A DNA stretch of 64,000 bases, from assembly GCA_003313425.1 (NCBI GenBank), contig NHZP01000020.1, positions 496,001 to 560,000 on the forward strand, in the 5' to 3' direction. Under the pieces are notes generated by a model. That model did not search any database, was not told the DNA's origin, and worked only from the letters and a program-made list of their open reading frames with translations. The DNA is from Pseudopyrenochaeta lycopersici. Its lineage: Eukaryota; Ascomycota; Dothideomycetes; Pleosporales; Pseudopyrenochaetaceae. Both the position numbers and the translations under genes were made by a program. Below are positions 46,056 through 57,839 of this stretch, in pieces (within the stretch, counting starts at the first letter, position 1; every line of letters begins with the position of its first letter).

Positions 46056-46426
46056 CTTGAAGATGTGTCGAGGCTGTCATAGAGAACAGAAACCATTAGC
46101 GAATGTCCATCCACTATTAGGTACTGAGTCTCGTAAGAGAGAGAAGGCATTGCTGCCGTTCTACACTCAAGCCATCTGTATATTCGACATGATCCAAAGG
46201 ATGCATGCGATTGATATGCTACCGAGCAATCATGCTGTGGGTATGCGCTTACCGTGTGTATTTGGCGGCGGTCGACGAAGTTGGGATTGACGAAGATTTC
46301 GAAATCGAAGCCGAGTTCGAAGACGACGAAATTCAAGCGAGTGCGCTGCCGGTGGAAAATCGTTTGGCCGGCGCTAACAACGGCCCAATCGCAGGGCGTT
46401 GCCGACTAACCTCACCAAACCCGAGA
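46056..46426. promoter_or_regulatory. compact divergent promoter between eL8 and GPI18
   Basis: This 371-nt gap between the two ATGs must serve both genes. The GPI18 frame stays open across the right-hand part (from 46205) but lacks conserved residues there. No TATA box is evident. Confidence 0.45.
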
Positions 46427-47924
46427 ATGGCGACGCTGGAGAAAACGAAAAAGGCCGGACACTCAGAGGTAGGCCACGTAAAACAACTCATCCTCATCTT
46501 TTGTGCTTGGAAGAGTTTGTTGCTATTGCTTGCAGCCTTTTGCCCTGGGCCTGGCTATGATACTTCAGCTCTCATCCTTTTCGACACAAGCAGTCATCGT
46601 CATCAGAACATCGAAAACTTACCTCGATATGATCGTCTTACCCTCAATCTCTTCCGATGGGATGCATTCTACTTCGTTAAAGCTGCTGAGCGTGGTCACA
46701 TTTACGAGCAGGAGTGGGCGTTCAGTTGGGCATATGCGAAGCTCCTGAGCTTGACAGGACAATGTAAGCGGCGTTGCCCACAACCTTGACTCAGCTTTGA
46801 CAAGGTCCCAGATGCATCCAGCAGTGTGGAATGTCCATTGCAGTACTACATTGTGGCTGGGGTCGTTCTGTCACATGTTTTCCACCTCCTCTCCGTACTA
46901 GTGCTGTATCGCCTTTTGACCATACTTCTGGACCCACGACAGCAACGTCAGGTCGCCTTTGTTGCATCTGTCTTGCACATTCTGACACCTGCTTCGCTGT
47001 TTTATTCCGCTCCGTATGCGGAGGCCCTCTTCTCCTTCCTCAATCTGACCGGAATGCTGCTGTACGCGCAATCCAAAACCACCGTCAGAGCTGAGATCTC
47101 GCGTCTTGAAGGAGATGCTTATAAGCTAAGCTCAGGTCTTGTATTCGCTTTAGCGGCCTTGATTAGGAGTAATGGCTTGCTGAGCGGCTTGATCTTCCTG
47201 TATGACGCTGCCAGCTTTATTCCTGGTATTGTATCAGCACAGCTGAGTGTACACGACCTCAGAAGGCTTCTTGTCACATGTATGGCAGGTTCATTCATTG
47301 CCCTTGGATTTGTCAGCCCTCAATATCTGGCATACACAGAGTTTTGCGGCCAAGTTGATGGATCCCAGTCCAGAGTTTGGTGTGAAAAAGCTATCCCGAG
47401 TATCTACTCTTGGGTACAAAGCCACTACTGGTATGCAATGTCTTTTAGGTCATCTTGCTCGTCTAACGTGACTTAGGAATGTAGGGTTTTTCCGTTATTG
47501 GACCATACCAAATTTGCCATTGTTTTTAATGGCAGCGCCGATGTTGTGGTTACTGCTCGAGTCAAGTGTAACAGTTCTCCGCAGCTGTGTTCAGCAGCCG
47601 TTGCATGGACTTGATGCACTCCAAACTGGTGCAACAGTCAGCCCCAGCATTTCATCTTCCAGGGTACACAGCCTTCCGGAGTTAGCACTACCACAGTTAA
47701 TACTGGCTATTACCGCAATTACCAGCTTTCATGTCCAAATCGTCAACAGGATTGCATCCGCATATCCGACCTGGTCCGTAACGGTTGCTACGTGGCTGGT
47801 AAATAGGCGGAACACATCCTCGGCTGAAAAGTCTTCGAGTCGAGATCAATGGTTCGTTCGGGGCATGGTCATATATGCCTTGGTGCAGGGCATGCTGTTT
47901 GCCAACTTTCTACCACCGGCCTGA
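46427..47924 (+). CDS. GPI18: GPI mannosyltransferase 2 (PIG-V family)
   Basis: Three exons (46427-46763, 46812-47430, 47477-47924; introns 48 and 46 nt) give 467 residues. Family features are FRWDAFYFVKAAERGHIYEQ near residue 76 (the WDxxxF motif in the luminal loop) followed by EWAFSWAYAKLL, then YYIVAGVVLSHVFHLLSVLV, LHILTPASLFYSAPYAEALF and VGFFRYWTIPNLPLFLMAAP. About eight to ten transmembrane segments are present. The enzyme adds the second mannose to the GPI core in the ER lumen using dolichol-phosphate mannose. The first acceptor is the second of two nearby AGs (CCCAG, 46811); only this one keeps the frame. Confidence 0.92.
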
Positions 47925-49211
47925 CATTTCACCTCGAAGTCCTATCTCAGTTAGATTGACCCGATGATGCGGTTCATTGGTACCTTCTAGAGATATTCGA
48001 GCGTCACTAATGCGGACGGTTACTGTCTCATGGAGAACAATGAGTGGGACATCTGCGCCGGCGGATACACAGTATTAAGAAGGCTAGATCAGAACTTTGA
48101 GACTTCATGTAACTCCGACCAAATCGGCTCGAAGTACAGCAAGTCCAACTACTTTCATGTACGAAACTTTGTCGGCCGCTCCAAAAACTGCTTCAGCTGG
48201 CACAGTGGATATAGAATGCATTGGCATCTGTCCAACCAAGCGAATGGATTGGGAGTAGGAAGTTTCAAACTCTCTTTCAGAGGTCTTCTACATGTGGCCA
48301 TGTTAGAATTTATGTCCCAAGTGACCTTTTCTCATCACTAAGCCCGTTCACAAATTCACTTCACTGCAATAAGTCACACCATGGCGTTGATTCGGTCGCA
48401 CCTGCACTTCCGTGGCGTGAAGCCTCTTATACGGCCGTTGAGGATATTCATAGAAACGCCCCTAGCAGACAGTGTTCCAAACACCCGGACGACTATGGCT
48501 GCTTTATTGTTGAAATTTGAGACCGCACTAGCGTATGCAGTAGCTTAGGTAGTAGCAAATTGAAGCCTTTTTCCAGGATTGATTCCATTGTTTCAATGGT
48601 ATTCGATGTCTTGGCCTGCATGAGCTGACTTTGCCAAGGTCTAAGTACAGAATTGTCTATTGTCTATTCGCTCATAACATCTAGGCACAGTAGCATACTA
48701 TGCCTGGTCGAATAGCCTTCCAAATCTATGTGTCTGTGTGGATCACCATCGTTTGCAGCACTTCATTATAAGATGCGGCATGGCGGCGCAGCTTTCAAAT
48801 GCGGTGACTGCTTCTTTGGTGATTTATGCTATTTTCCGAAAGAAACTATCTCACTTGCGACTTTTCTATACTCAAAACTATTTCCGCTGCATCAAATTGG
48901 CTCAGTAGTCGCTTCAGGACCACCAGCCGTTGTGATACGCTGACGCGTCGCCCTCTATGGTTGAACCTAAGTACCTTGGAACCGATGAGAAGGCCACGAA
49001 AGAGTCTTGCAAGGACGCCAGTGGCTTTCATTAGCATCCCATTAAGAAGGAGCGAGCTACTGTAAGACAGAGAGAGAGACTTGCACGTTGAGGATGTCAG
49101 TGTCATTGGACGAATTGATGTACAATTGGCTTATAAAAGCAACTCTCTCGCTCTACTTTTGAAGCCCTGATCATCGAGTTCAAGTCTTCTACTCGTTCTA
49201 AGGACTCCAAG
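47925..49211. other. intergenic, no gene seen
   Basis: This gap of about 1.3 kb contains short frames with no motif (48030-48341, 48221-48520, 48728-49106) and a 55-codon frame from 48381 that is equally anonymous. The right end is the promoter of the Ser/Thr-rich surface-protein gene. Confidence 0.4.
49132..49139 (+). promoter_or_regulatory. TATA box of the surface-protein gene
   Basis: TATAAAAG lies 80 nt before the ATG at 49212 and is followed by a CT-rich leader. Sequence and spacing fit a core promoter. Confidence 0.55.
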
Positions 49212-51233
49212 ATGAAACTTTCCTCTTTTATCACTCTATGCTGGTTGTCGCTCGCTGTTGCAGGAACCCTGAATGTCCGTCAATTACAATGCTCTGAGGA
49301 CGACTGCTATCGTGCCGTCTGGGACGACCAAAGTCTGCCCCGTCTCTTTGAGGCTGTGACTGATTGCCAATCATATTTGACCACTACTCTTATCGTTCAT
49401 CCGATGTCAGTACTGCACTCACAGCTCGATTTGTTCCCTGACTGATAGCCATGTCCTATAGTACCACGTCCACAGAAATTACCAAGACGACGTCGACCAC
49501 GATAACGCCATGCTCTACCACTTCAAACATCACTCTTATGTCTCTTCCACCGATAGTAACACCCATTGTATCAGCTCAGGTTATGAAAAAGGCCAAACCG
49601 CGTCAAGCTTCTTCTACTGACTGGTCCACAACAACCACATATGGATCCTTCCCACCGTATGCTACACCTTCTTGTGCACCTGCGGTTTATGTTCGCGCTT
49701 GCTCTTGTGCAGGCATCACTCAGTCAGACATTACATACCTTGGCACGGTAAGTCAGACGATATAGCATCTAGGAGCATAGGCCTGATTATCTGTAGACGA
49801 AGACCGCTACTACAACGACTACAATGACCGATGTTGTGACATTTAGCGCGTCTTGCCTCCCCGTATCTACACCCTTGACAGAGAGTTCATCAAAGTTTTC
49901 AAATACACTCACAGCGACATTGCGCACCAGTGTCACCTCTCGCAATAGCGGTACGAGCGCGTCCTCGTCTTTTAGTGTGGAGACCTCATCTAGCAGTACT
50001 GGTACTTTATCCGGTAGTGCTAGTACAACAGCTACATCCGCGAGCGGCTCAAGTAGCTCGCTTTCTCCGAGCAGCTTATTCAGTGAATGGTCTACAACAA
50101 TAAGTTACTTATCTACAGCGAGCGACTCACCCGGTGCTTCAAGTCGTCCATTCACAACGCCAAGCAACTCATCTTCCTTGAGTACATCGTCTACAACTCT
50201 AGGCTACTCGTACAATACTTCGAACAGCTTGTCAACGACCAGTAGTGCATCTAGTATCCCAAGTCACTCACCAGGTTCCTCAAGCCAAACTACTACCTCA
50301 TGCACAACATCGGGTGCTAAAAGCCACTCGTCAAGTGCGTCAAGCGACCGAAATAGTACTTCAAGCAGCACTTCTAGTACATCGAGCGGCTCATTCAGTT
50401 CAAAGAGTTCTTCTGAAAGTACGGCTTCTTCGTTGAGCAGTACTCTCTCATTGACTTCAGTCAGTAGCACCACTTTACTAGGAAACTCTAGCAGTATAAG
50501 TTCTTCGTCTAGCAGAATTACTTTATCAGCTTCGTCTACCGGCAACCCCTCATCATCTTCATCTAGCATCCAAATTTCTTCCATTAATAATACCTATTCC
50601 GAGTCTAGCAGCAAGATTTCATACTCCAGCACTTCAACTGCTACAACTAACAGCACGGAATTTTCATTCACACTCAGGACCACCTCCCTATCCTCCTTAT
50701 CAAAGGCTCAATCCTCATCGGCAGTAACCCCAACATCAACTCCCCCAATGTGCGGCGGTCCAGGAGTTGAGCTCTGTGAAGGAAGTTGTCACGATACCAA
50801 GAATGATCTTGAACATTGTGGCCGCTGTGGCAACAAATGTGGTGCTGGCAAAGACTGTGTCAATGGTGTTTGCGCCAGTCCACCTTGCGACTCGCGCTGT
50901 GGGTGGGACCGAATGTGCGGTACTCGAAATGGCACTATTGAGTGCACATGTGCAGCCGCTGTAGAGGGCAACGGCATCTGTTTCGACAAGAATAAGTACA
51001 GATGCGATGACCCAGACGTTCTAAAGTGCCAGACATCTGCCTTTGGGCGTGGTGGGTGCCCTGTCGGAAGTGCTTGCGTGAGAGAATATTGTAACTGTGG
51101 AACAGACCCGTATAGTGGGATCTGTGTCAAGACGGAAGGCTGTGGTGATAGTGGAGTAGAGGTTTTGGGTCCATTTATCAGACTTGGTGAGATGGAGAGA
51201 CGTCGCAGGACGGCAAAGAGTTTGGTTTTGTGA
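49212..51233 (+). CDS. secreted Ser/Thr-rich surface protein with Cys-rich C-terminus
   Basis: Three exons (49212-49405, 49462-49747, 49797-51233; introns 56 and 49 nt) give 638 residues. A signal peptide (MKLSSFITLCWLSLAVAG) is followed by a small domain with paired cysteines (LQCSEDDCYRAV, DCQSYL) and a Thr tract. PSCAPAVYVRACSCAGI comes next, then about 300 residues that are mostly Ser and Thr (about 165-475) and should be heavily O-mannosylated. The last ~150 residues are Cys-rich with Stig1/EGF-like spacing (CGGPGVELCEGSCHD, HCGRCGNKCGAGKDCVNGVC). There is no GPI signal or membrane helix, so it is probably wall-bound or released. It looks like a fungal adhesin-like or mucin-like protein; ligand unknown. 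Confidence 0.8.
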
Positions 51234-51929
51234 AGAAGCATTGCAAGTTTGGTAGCGGCGACGGTTTGGATAGAATGGCAGCAATTGCGCATGAGAGCAC
51301 TGGACAAGCAGTAAGGGTATATGGTTTGGTCATTTGAATTGGACTGTTTTAAGCTGGATCCTAATAGATTGCAATATCATTCCTTCGCTTCTCAAACATT
51401 AGAACTAGAAACTCGAGCATACCGTCATCACGAAGAGAAGGCCTATGCATTTTATCATTTCGACTGCGACAAAATCACGCACACAACTCATCTTGGGCCA
51501 AGTGTGTTCTGAGTTGCATGTTCTCTAAAGATTAAGGCTACCAGAGGAATCAAGAGGGTCGTTTGAATGTACAGCATAGGACTAGCTGGTCGCGACACAT
51601 GGCTACATGATAGCTCTTTCTGCTCTCCTCGCGACATCTCTGAACTACGCGAATCTGCGTTTCTACCTGAAACTGCCATTTTCAGGGAGGAAGTTGCAGC
51701 ACAAATGGCTCGGAAGGTCAAAAACTTGGCTGCGAGAATCTCATTTGCTCTCTTCTTTCGCCCACACATGAACACTCGAAAACAATTCCTACCATTGCGC
51801 GCGGAGAGGTGATAATGTGCATTTGTTAGATCTTGCACATTAATAACCCAGCTCTTATCCAAGTTTTCCTTCCGAGGGTTTGTTAACCTCAGCCCACGTA
51901 AGAAATTTCGACTGCGGACTTCAGTCGAC
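51234..51929. other. intergenic between two surface-protein genes
   Basis: This is about 700 nt with an unsupported pair of mirror frames (51488-51931 minus, 51567-51812 plus). It should hold the promoter of the next gene. No clear TATA box. Confidence 0.35.
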
Positions 51930-54409
51930 ATGGTATGTCCGAAGATCTATTCCCAAAAGATGTACTAAACGACATTGCAGTTCCAACCATTGCCAGTCAT
52001 TGTAATTCACCTTCTTCTCACTGTCTCTTCAGCTGCTCAGCAGTATCCGCCATCTGCCACCTATGATCTCATGTTTGCGCCGTCAGGCAATCGTACTAAT
52101 TCTATTTTCGATGAACAACCCAATCCTGGCCCATGTACCACGGCTTTCTATAAACAAAAGCAATACATAACCTATGAAACCGTATTTGCGTTCACTCTCG
52201 GCTCGCATGGGAAGAATGATTCTACTGGTGAAGTCTACAGCAGTACTGGTGACAGCGTGGGCGGCATTTAGGCAAGGCCAGAAATCGCTGCTTGCCAAGA
52301 TCGTGTGATTGCGTATATGCTACGATCCAACCACACTCATGATACTTCCACTATTACGAATAGTACGTCTTCGCTCACTTGCTTTCATTCACCGGGAAAT
52401 GGTACTAACTTTCGGCGAAGCTGGCGAAAAAACTCGTGGCACGCAGTTAAGCTCCTTGGTGGACAAACTTACTCGCGACGTGTGTGAAGTATTCGTCCAC
52501 GGCGATGCGTAAGTCTCAAATTTTCCCCGATTTGACGAAAGGTTGCAGCACAGCTTCTGCGCCGGTTTATGGGGCACTCGTTAACCTGATTTAGAGAGAT
52601 TACTTGTAATTGGCATGGAGTTCACAATAAGTCAGAATTCGCGCACAATGTTCCAAGCTCCAGCAACATATCCCTCGTAGCAGGCCATATCCAGATCATC
52701 GCCAACACCTCGTACGTGGGAAAACAGGTGTGTCAATAAGAAACTCTTCATATTTCATGTACTTACGATCTTGCCCAGTTGGCACCATATCAGCCGCTGA
52801 CCGTCTTCGAGATTTTGACTTCTATCAAAGATGAAACGATTGATCTGGTTGAAATCGTCAACTTGTCGTCAATAGTCAGCACTTCGAGTCCTGTAAACCC
52901 GTCCGACTCGAGCAAGAACTACGAAACGCCGACATCTGCCTGCTGGCTTCGAGACACAATAAACACTGGTCTAAAGAAGAAGAGAGATGCAATGTATAGC
53001 TGTCAAAGAATAGCCAAAAAGGAAAACTGGCTCGGCAAAGACGACAAAATACCTAGGCGTACTTCAAGTAATCTTTCTACTATTACCCGCTCACGACCCA
53101 CTTCTACCTCCTCTGTACCACTTATGGGCGTTTTCAACGCTTTTATTTCAGCTACTTCAACCACTGGCGCAGCGCCACTTCACTCTAGATTAGGACTCAC
53201 ACGCCGAACTGTTGCTCTTTTTGTTCCTGAGAGAGATATGAGGAAAGTCCGCAAACTGAGGAATGGGCTTATTGGTGGCCTGGTTGGCGCAGGTGCGTTG
53301 TTACTGTGAGTTACCGTATTCTTACAATAACATATCACTATTTTTCACCATTTATATTGATAGTATCGTCTAGAAGTTTCCTTACCACATTTGTATGGTG
53401 CTGCCGCCGGCGGCATCAGAAGGACAAGGAGCTCACGCTCCTAGGCGATGCAGAGCAAGGTCCCGCATACATCGTTAAGCAGGTGCAAGAAGAGGAGCCA
53501 GAGGTACTACGTCGGCCGATCATTGTCGCAACAACTGTTCGTAAAGCAAGTACTACACCAAGCGAAGTTACACAAAAGCCTTTAACACCACCATCAGAAC
53601 CACCGCTCGCTGCACGCATTCAACGGTCCATTTCAGTGCCTTCTGAGCCTTCACACACTCTTGCAGTTCGCTCAACGTCAGCAACGGGGCGAGACTGGAT
53701 CGTACCTAATCAGTCTTCCCTTGCTATTACTCCTGAACCCTCAACGAATGTACCGACTTTAATCCTCCGTGAACTCACACCATCACCTGAGCCACATTTC
53801 ATTACAACAGATCAGCGCGTCACTTCTGTGTCTTCTCATCCGCCAACACATATTTTAACGAATGCTTCAGAGCTTTCAGCCACATCGTCGTGGAACTCCA
53901 TGCCAGAACTGGAGGTACAACCTGTCTCGCCTTCTTCGTGGACAAAAGTGCTCGCGGCGATTCCAACTTCGCGGACGCCAACTCCTCTACAAGAACCTAA
54001 GCCACTACTGGAAGAGCCTGCATCATTAGCAGGTGAGCGCACCACGACACAAGAAAACATGTTTCTATCCAAAGATTCTATTGTCTCAAATGGATCAACA
54101 TCTCCTTCAGCTATGCGAATTTTGTCAATAAGGACGGAAGTAGCTCCTGAGCTTGTGCAACACTCTGTCCTTCCTCTGCCTCAAGAGCTAGAGCGAATGT
54201 CAACAGCTTCTCTATCAGAGTCTGATGCAGGATCAGAGCCTGAGCCAAGTTCTCGCAAGCGAACGCTAGTCAAACGTATCAAAAGTGCTTTTCGCGAAAA
54301 TTTAGACAGCACTGGTTTTGAAGGAGAACCGGCAGTGCCGCCTCGAATCTTTACTCAGCCTCTGCCATCTCGAGCGCTGACGGCACCCGTGCCCTACCAA
54401 GCAACCTAG
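51930..54409 (+). CDS. single-pass surface membrane protein, seven exons, unknown family
   Basis: Proposed exons are 51930-51932, 51981-52227, 52282-52362, 52421-52508, 52595-52727, 52779-53305 and 53374-54409, giving 704 residues in one frame. The first exon is just the ATG, spliced to FQPLPVIVIHLLLTVSSAAQ, a signal peptide. The extracellular part has many N-glycosylation sites and five or six Cys (PGPCTTAF, AACQDR, DVCEVF, EITCNWHG). One membrane helix (GLIGGLVGAGALLLSFLTTF) is followed by CCRRRHQK and a ~340-residue disordered, Pro/Ser/Thr-rich cytoplasmic tail. A TAG at 52269-52271 falls in a predicted 54-nt intron. I recognise no family. The layout resembles a fungal wall sensor or receptor. 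Exon borders are by eye, but every phase fits. Confidence 0.65.
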
Positions 54410-55103
54410 TTTTGGGATGAGGTTTTATTAGAGTTCTTTAATTGCTTCCTTTCGAGCTATAGCTTCAATGCCTGGTGTGGTGTGGTCGGTGTTGGATTGT
54501 TTCTGCCACTGTTTTGGATGATCATTAATACTAACCTGAGACAAGTTTTCGGCGGAGATTTTCTTTCATAGAAGGGTTTAATGTACTCTTATTGAGTCCT
54601 GGAGTTATACTAGCCTCTCCTACAGGCTCCAAAGTGACTGTGGTTTGGAAATTCGAAGCCTGCGTATGCCACTAACCAGGCGTCTTTGCATGCTCACGAG
54701 TCATACCTATTTACCCCGCTTTACGAAGGAACACGTCAATTAAAGAATTGAATGACTAAAATCACTATAAGTATGTTCGAGGTTCCCATTTACGCCAACT
54801 TTGAATTGTTCGGGCTTTTCCCCCAGAGTCGGATGCCGACGTGCAACTTTCCACAAATCTCAATCAAAGCACTCGCACTCGTACCTCCAAGCCTAATATA
54901 TGAAAGTCTATACCCTTGCGTGAATTCAGCATTATGCATATATTTGAGTACAGCACGGCCATGCTCTTTTCAGTCGCCTCCTTGCGTTCATGAGCTCTGT
55001 TCATGGCCCTGAATCCATTGGACTATATTCAATTACCCTCCAGATGCTACAAGTACAGTGGATTCACGCGTTTCGCCTTCAACGCGATCTTCAGTGCATT
55101 GAA
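54410..55103. other. convergent intergenic region
   Basis: This A+T-rich gap lies between the converging surface-protein and methyltransferase genes. A plus frame at 54752-55012 has no recognisable content. No gene is seen. Confidence 0.4.
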
Positions 55104-56086
55104 TTATGCCCTTGAGGCTTTCACAGGCTGGTAGACCATGACCTCAAACCCCTCCGTAAATGGAATGGTGACACTCATGAAACTGTTTACAGGATCACGA
55201 GTAAAGTCTAGTAGATCCTTGTAACTACTAAGATTAGTATCTTCACGTATAGTGGGCAATTTAGCTTACAGAACTTGACCGGTATGGGTTTTGTCGGTAA
55301 AAACTAGAGAACCTGGACGCAGACGATCCATAACTAGTTTCAGGGCTGGTAATGCAAGGGAAGTCCATGCTTAGTGCAGTCAGCGATGACTAGCGATAAC
55401 CTCATAAATGGGTGATCATACCGTCTAAAAAGACAAGATCGATTGTCTCTGGCAGGAGCTCTTTCATCTCTAATATTTTGAGTAAATCGCCTTCATGGGG
55501 TTGTATCCAGTCTTCTACTTCTTTTCCGGCCTCTCTCCATATATCTTTCGCACGTTCCATCTTAGCTACATCTTTCTCCATTGTCATGACTCCGAACGCG
55601 TCTTCTCTTTTACCAGCCACATTTTGGCTGATGGCCAGAGCTAGATAGATAGTCGACACTCCGTATGAGGTCCCACACTCGACCGCGCTCTTAGCACCAT
55701 TTAATCGAGCCAACATATAACTTGACACATCAGTTGGTAAGAAAGCTCTTTGTTATAGTCAGGAATGCTCACATGAGTTCGCACTTGTCACGGCTGTGCG
55801 AGAGTAGTTGATCACTGAGATGCCTGCACACCATGTTCAACAAACAGTCTTATGTTGAAGCCGAGCTACCTACTCACAGATCATGATATCGATTCCAATC
55901 TTCGCTTGAATCCCAATTCCAAAGACAGTGAAAAAGGAACACAACTTGGTACCATACCCTTTGATACGATCCTTCTTGCTTTGTGTTTGTTGCATGAAGC
56001 CGGCGGAGCAGTATTTTGATGTCACGGCTTGCCTGCACAACTGAATCTCGATCCGCTGAATTCATATTGGGATGTTTGAAGGGCAT
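55104..56086 (-). CDS. SAM-dependent methyltransferase (O-methyltransferase-like)
   Basis: Five exons (56086-55878, 55823-55773, 55720-55422, 55369-55270, 55224-55104; introns 45-54 nt) give 259 residues with matching phases. The joins produce RDKCELIYMLARLNGAKSAV and the SAM-binding motif ECGTSYGVSTIYLALAISQN (about residues 101-120). WIQPHEGDLLKILE, TIDLVFLDAWTSLALPALKL, RLRPGSLVFTDKTH and IPFTEGFEVMVYQP follow. Family members are class I methyltransferases of about 250 residues; some act on small molecules, so an O-methyltransferase role is plausible but the substrate is unknown. No biosynthetic genes surround it. Single frames cover only fragments, but the gene looks intact. Confidence 0.82.
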
Positions 56087-57013
56087 TGATTAAGGCAGTA
56101 GGAAATTGGTTCAAGGCTGGATGGGGAATGCAAAAACGTCGAAGAAAGCTCTAAAGTGCCGGGTCACAATCAAGCGCATGTTTCTTTCGATAGTCAGCCT
56201 CAGCTACACAACACAGCTTTGGCGTCCTAAGGTTTCTTAGAAGAGCAGGGCTGCTTCGTTGTGTGTGCTCACCGGAGTCTTGTCATGCCAATGGGAGAGC
56301 GCGGTATGCTATGCCAAGCATTAGTTTGGGCGGAGACAGCCAATCGAAGGGCTACGTAGTCCCACCAGCCAGCGTTATCTTTTCCGGGCACACCTCACCG
56401 GATTGGCTACTTCGGCGTCCTATTCCAACCAATGGTTTTGAGACTGCAGTTTACTCTAAGCTTAGTATCAATATTTACCGAGTAGGACCTAGAACATAGC
56501 AGAGCCGCAAAGTCATACGACTTCGTTCTCTTCCCGTATCTGTTAGCAGACTAAAATAGTAATCTAACCATGTTGACACCCAATGGTTCAACCTCATTCA
56601 AAATGCTGCACTAGGCATGCATGGTGCCACATGCATTTTGCGGAAATGTGAACGTCCGAACAACACACGGCTCAAAAGCGCCTTCAGCTCCAGTGATCCT
56701 AATCCTGGTAGTCTTCAAACCTAAAGCCACAGCCTTCTTCCGACTACACCTTAGGCTCAAAAAAGTAAAACTAGTCGAGTGATATCACCGAAGCTGCCTT
56801 GGATTGCACCATCAGGCACGCGTGAGGTGTTCAGCTGTCTCTGAGGTTATTATACTACTCGAGTAAGCATGCTCAAACAACAAAGAATATTTGATTGATA
56901 GACTCTTCATTCATTAAATAGCTATTCTCATTGACCGCTGCCGTGCCGTGTACATAAATGAAGATATATTCAATAGTATAAACCCCTATTTGATCCATAA
57001 AGGAGTGTTTCCG
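56087..57013. other. intergenic, no gene seen
   Basis: This gap of about 0.9 kb holds one short frame (56263-56499 plus) without recognisable content. It should contain the methyltransferase promoter. Confidence 0.4.
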
Positions 57014-57250
57014 TCAACGCTTACGTCTGTTCTTCTGCCTTTCCTCTTCCTTCACAACAGCGTTAGCGTATTTCCCACCAGCGACAACAGCGCCCGCTGC
57101 CCCAGATACTGTCGTAGCACTGCCGACAGCTCCTTCCGTAGCGATAGCAGTATGCATGAGAGCAGTTTTGGTTCCCACAGCTGCACCGCTCTTGACCAAG
57201 GCCACTTTGGCAAGGCCGAAGAGGATACCCAGACTGATTGGTTCTGGCAT
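57014..57250 (-). CDS. small Ala/Gly/Val-rich hydrophobic protein
   Basis: This is a 78-residue frame with ATG at 57250. It starts MPEPISLGILFGLAKVALVK, continues as an Ala/Gly/Thr/Val-rich region with small-xxx-small spacing (GAAVGTKTALM, GAVGSATTVSGAAGAVVAGG) and ends in a strongly basic tail (KEEERQKNRRKR). One or two membrane segments are likely. Family unknown. The antisense frame (57156-57368) looks random by contrast. Support is composition and the clear amphipathic end; transcription is not shown. Confidence 0.45.
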   Translation of the reverse strand: MPEPISLGILFGLAKVALVKSGAAVGTKTALMHTAIATEGAVGSATTVSGAAGAVVAGGKYANAVVKEEERQKNRRKR

Positions 57251-57839
57251 GCTTCATATTGTTAGGATGAACACCGGCTTCATATATGAGAACTTACTTG
57301 TTTCGAAATTGTTTTGTGTCAGGCTTGGGAGTATATGTTCAATGGCGCGGCTCGAATTTGGGTTGTAGGAGGAAAGACTTCTTCTCATGCTTCAGTGTAT
57401 CTTAAAAGAAACCATAGCATTATATACATGTCTCCAAACCAGGCTAATCTTCAACGAGAGACGGCTCAGTAGCACACATCCAGAGCTAGGAGGGCATTGC
57501 CACCACGAATTTGTAGACTAATGCGTGAATCACCCCGCCAAGTTTCTAGTGAATAACATCTAAATGTAGAGCTGAAGAACAGGAGTCATTTGATTCTCAA
57601 GAAGTGCCGGAAATGGAGTAGGCCAAAATCTGAGTTCAGCTGTCGGACCACACTTGTTCGTAGTGGGAGGCTACTGAGCAGGCTTGAGCCGAGACACGGC
57701 CGAGTTCACATATTTATATCTGTGTCCAATGCCCAACAGACTCATGTTGCTTCGTTCATAACCTCTTTGAATCATTTCGATCCATCTGGAACTTGACATC
57801 ACTCTCATATCTTCTATCTACTTGAAAATATCTTCAACG
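57251..57839. promoter_or_regulatory. divergent intergenic region
   Basis: This gap separates the hydrophobic-protein gene from the secreted-peptide gene. A TATA-like TATTTATAT (57711-57719) lies about 120 nt before the ATG at 57840. Nothing else is seen. Confidence 0.35.

Noticed and set aside
52269..52271. In-frame TAG in the surface-protein gene, suggesting a pseudogene
   Set aside because: A 54-nt intron with GTGAAG donor and CCAG acceptor (52228-52281) removes it and keeps the frame, and the other introns also fit phase, so the gene is better read as intact.
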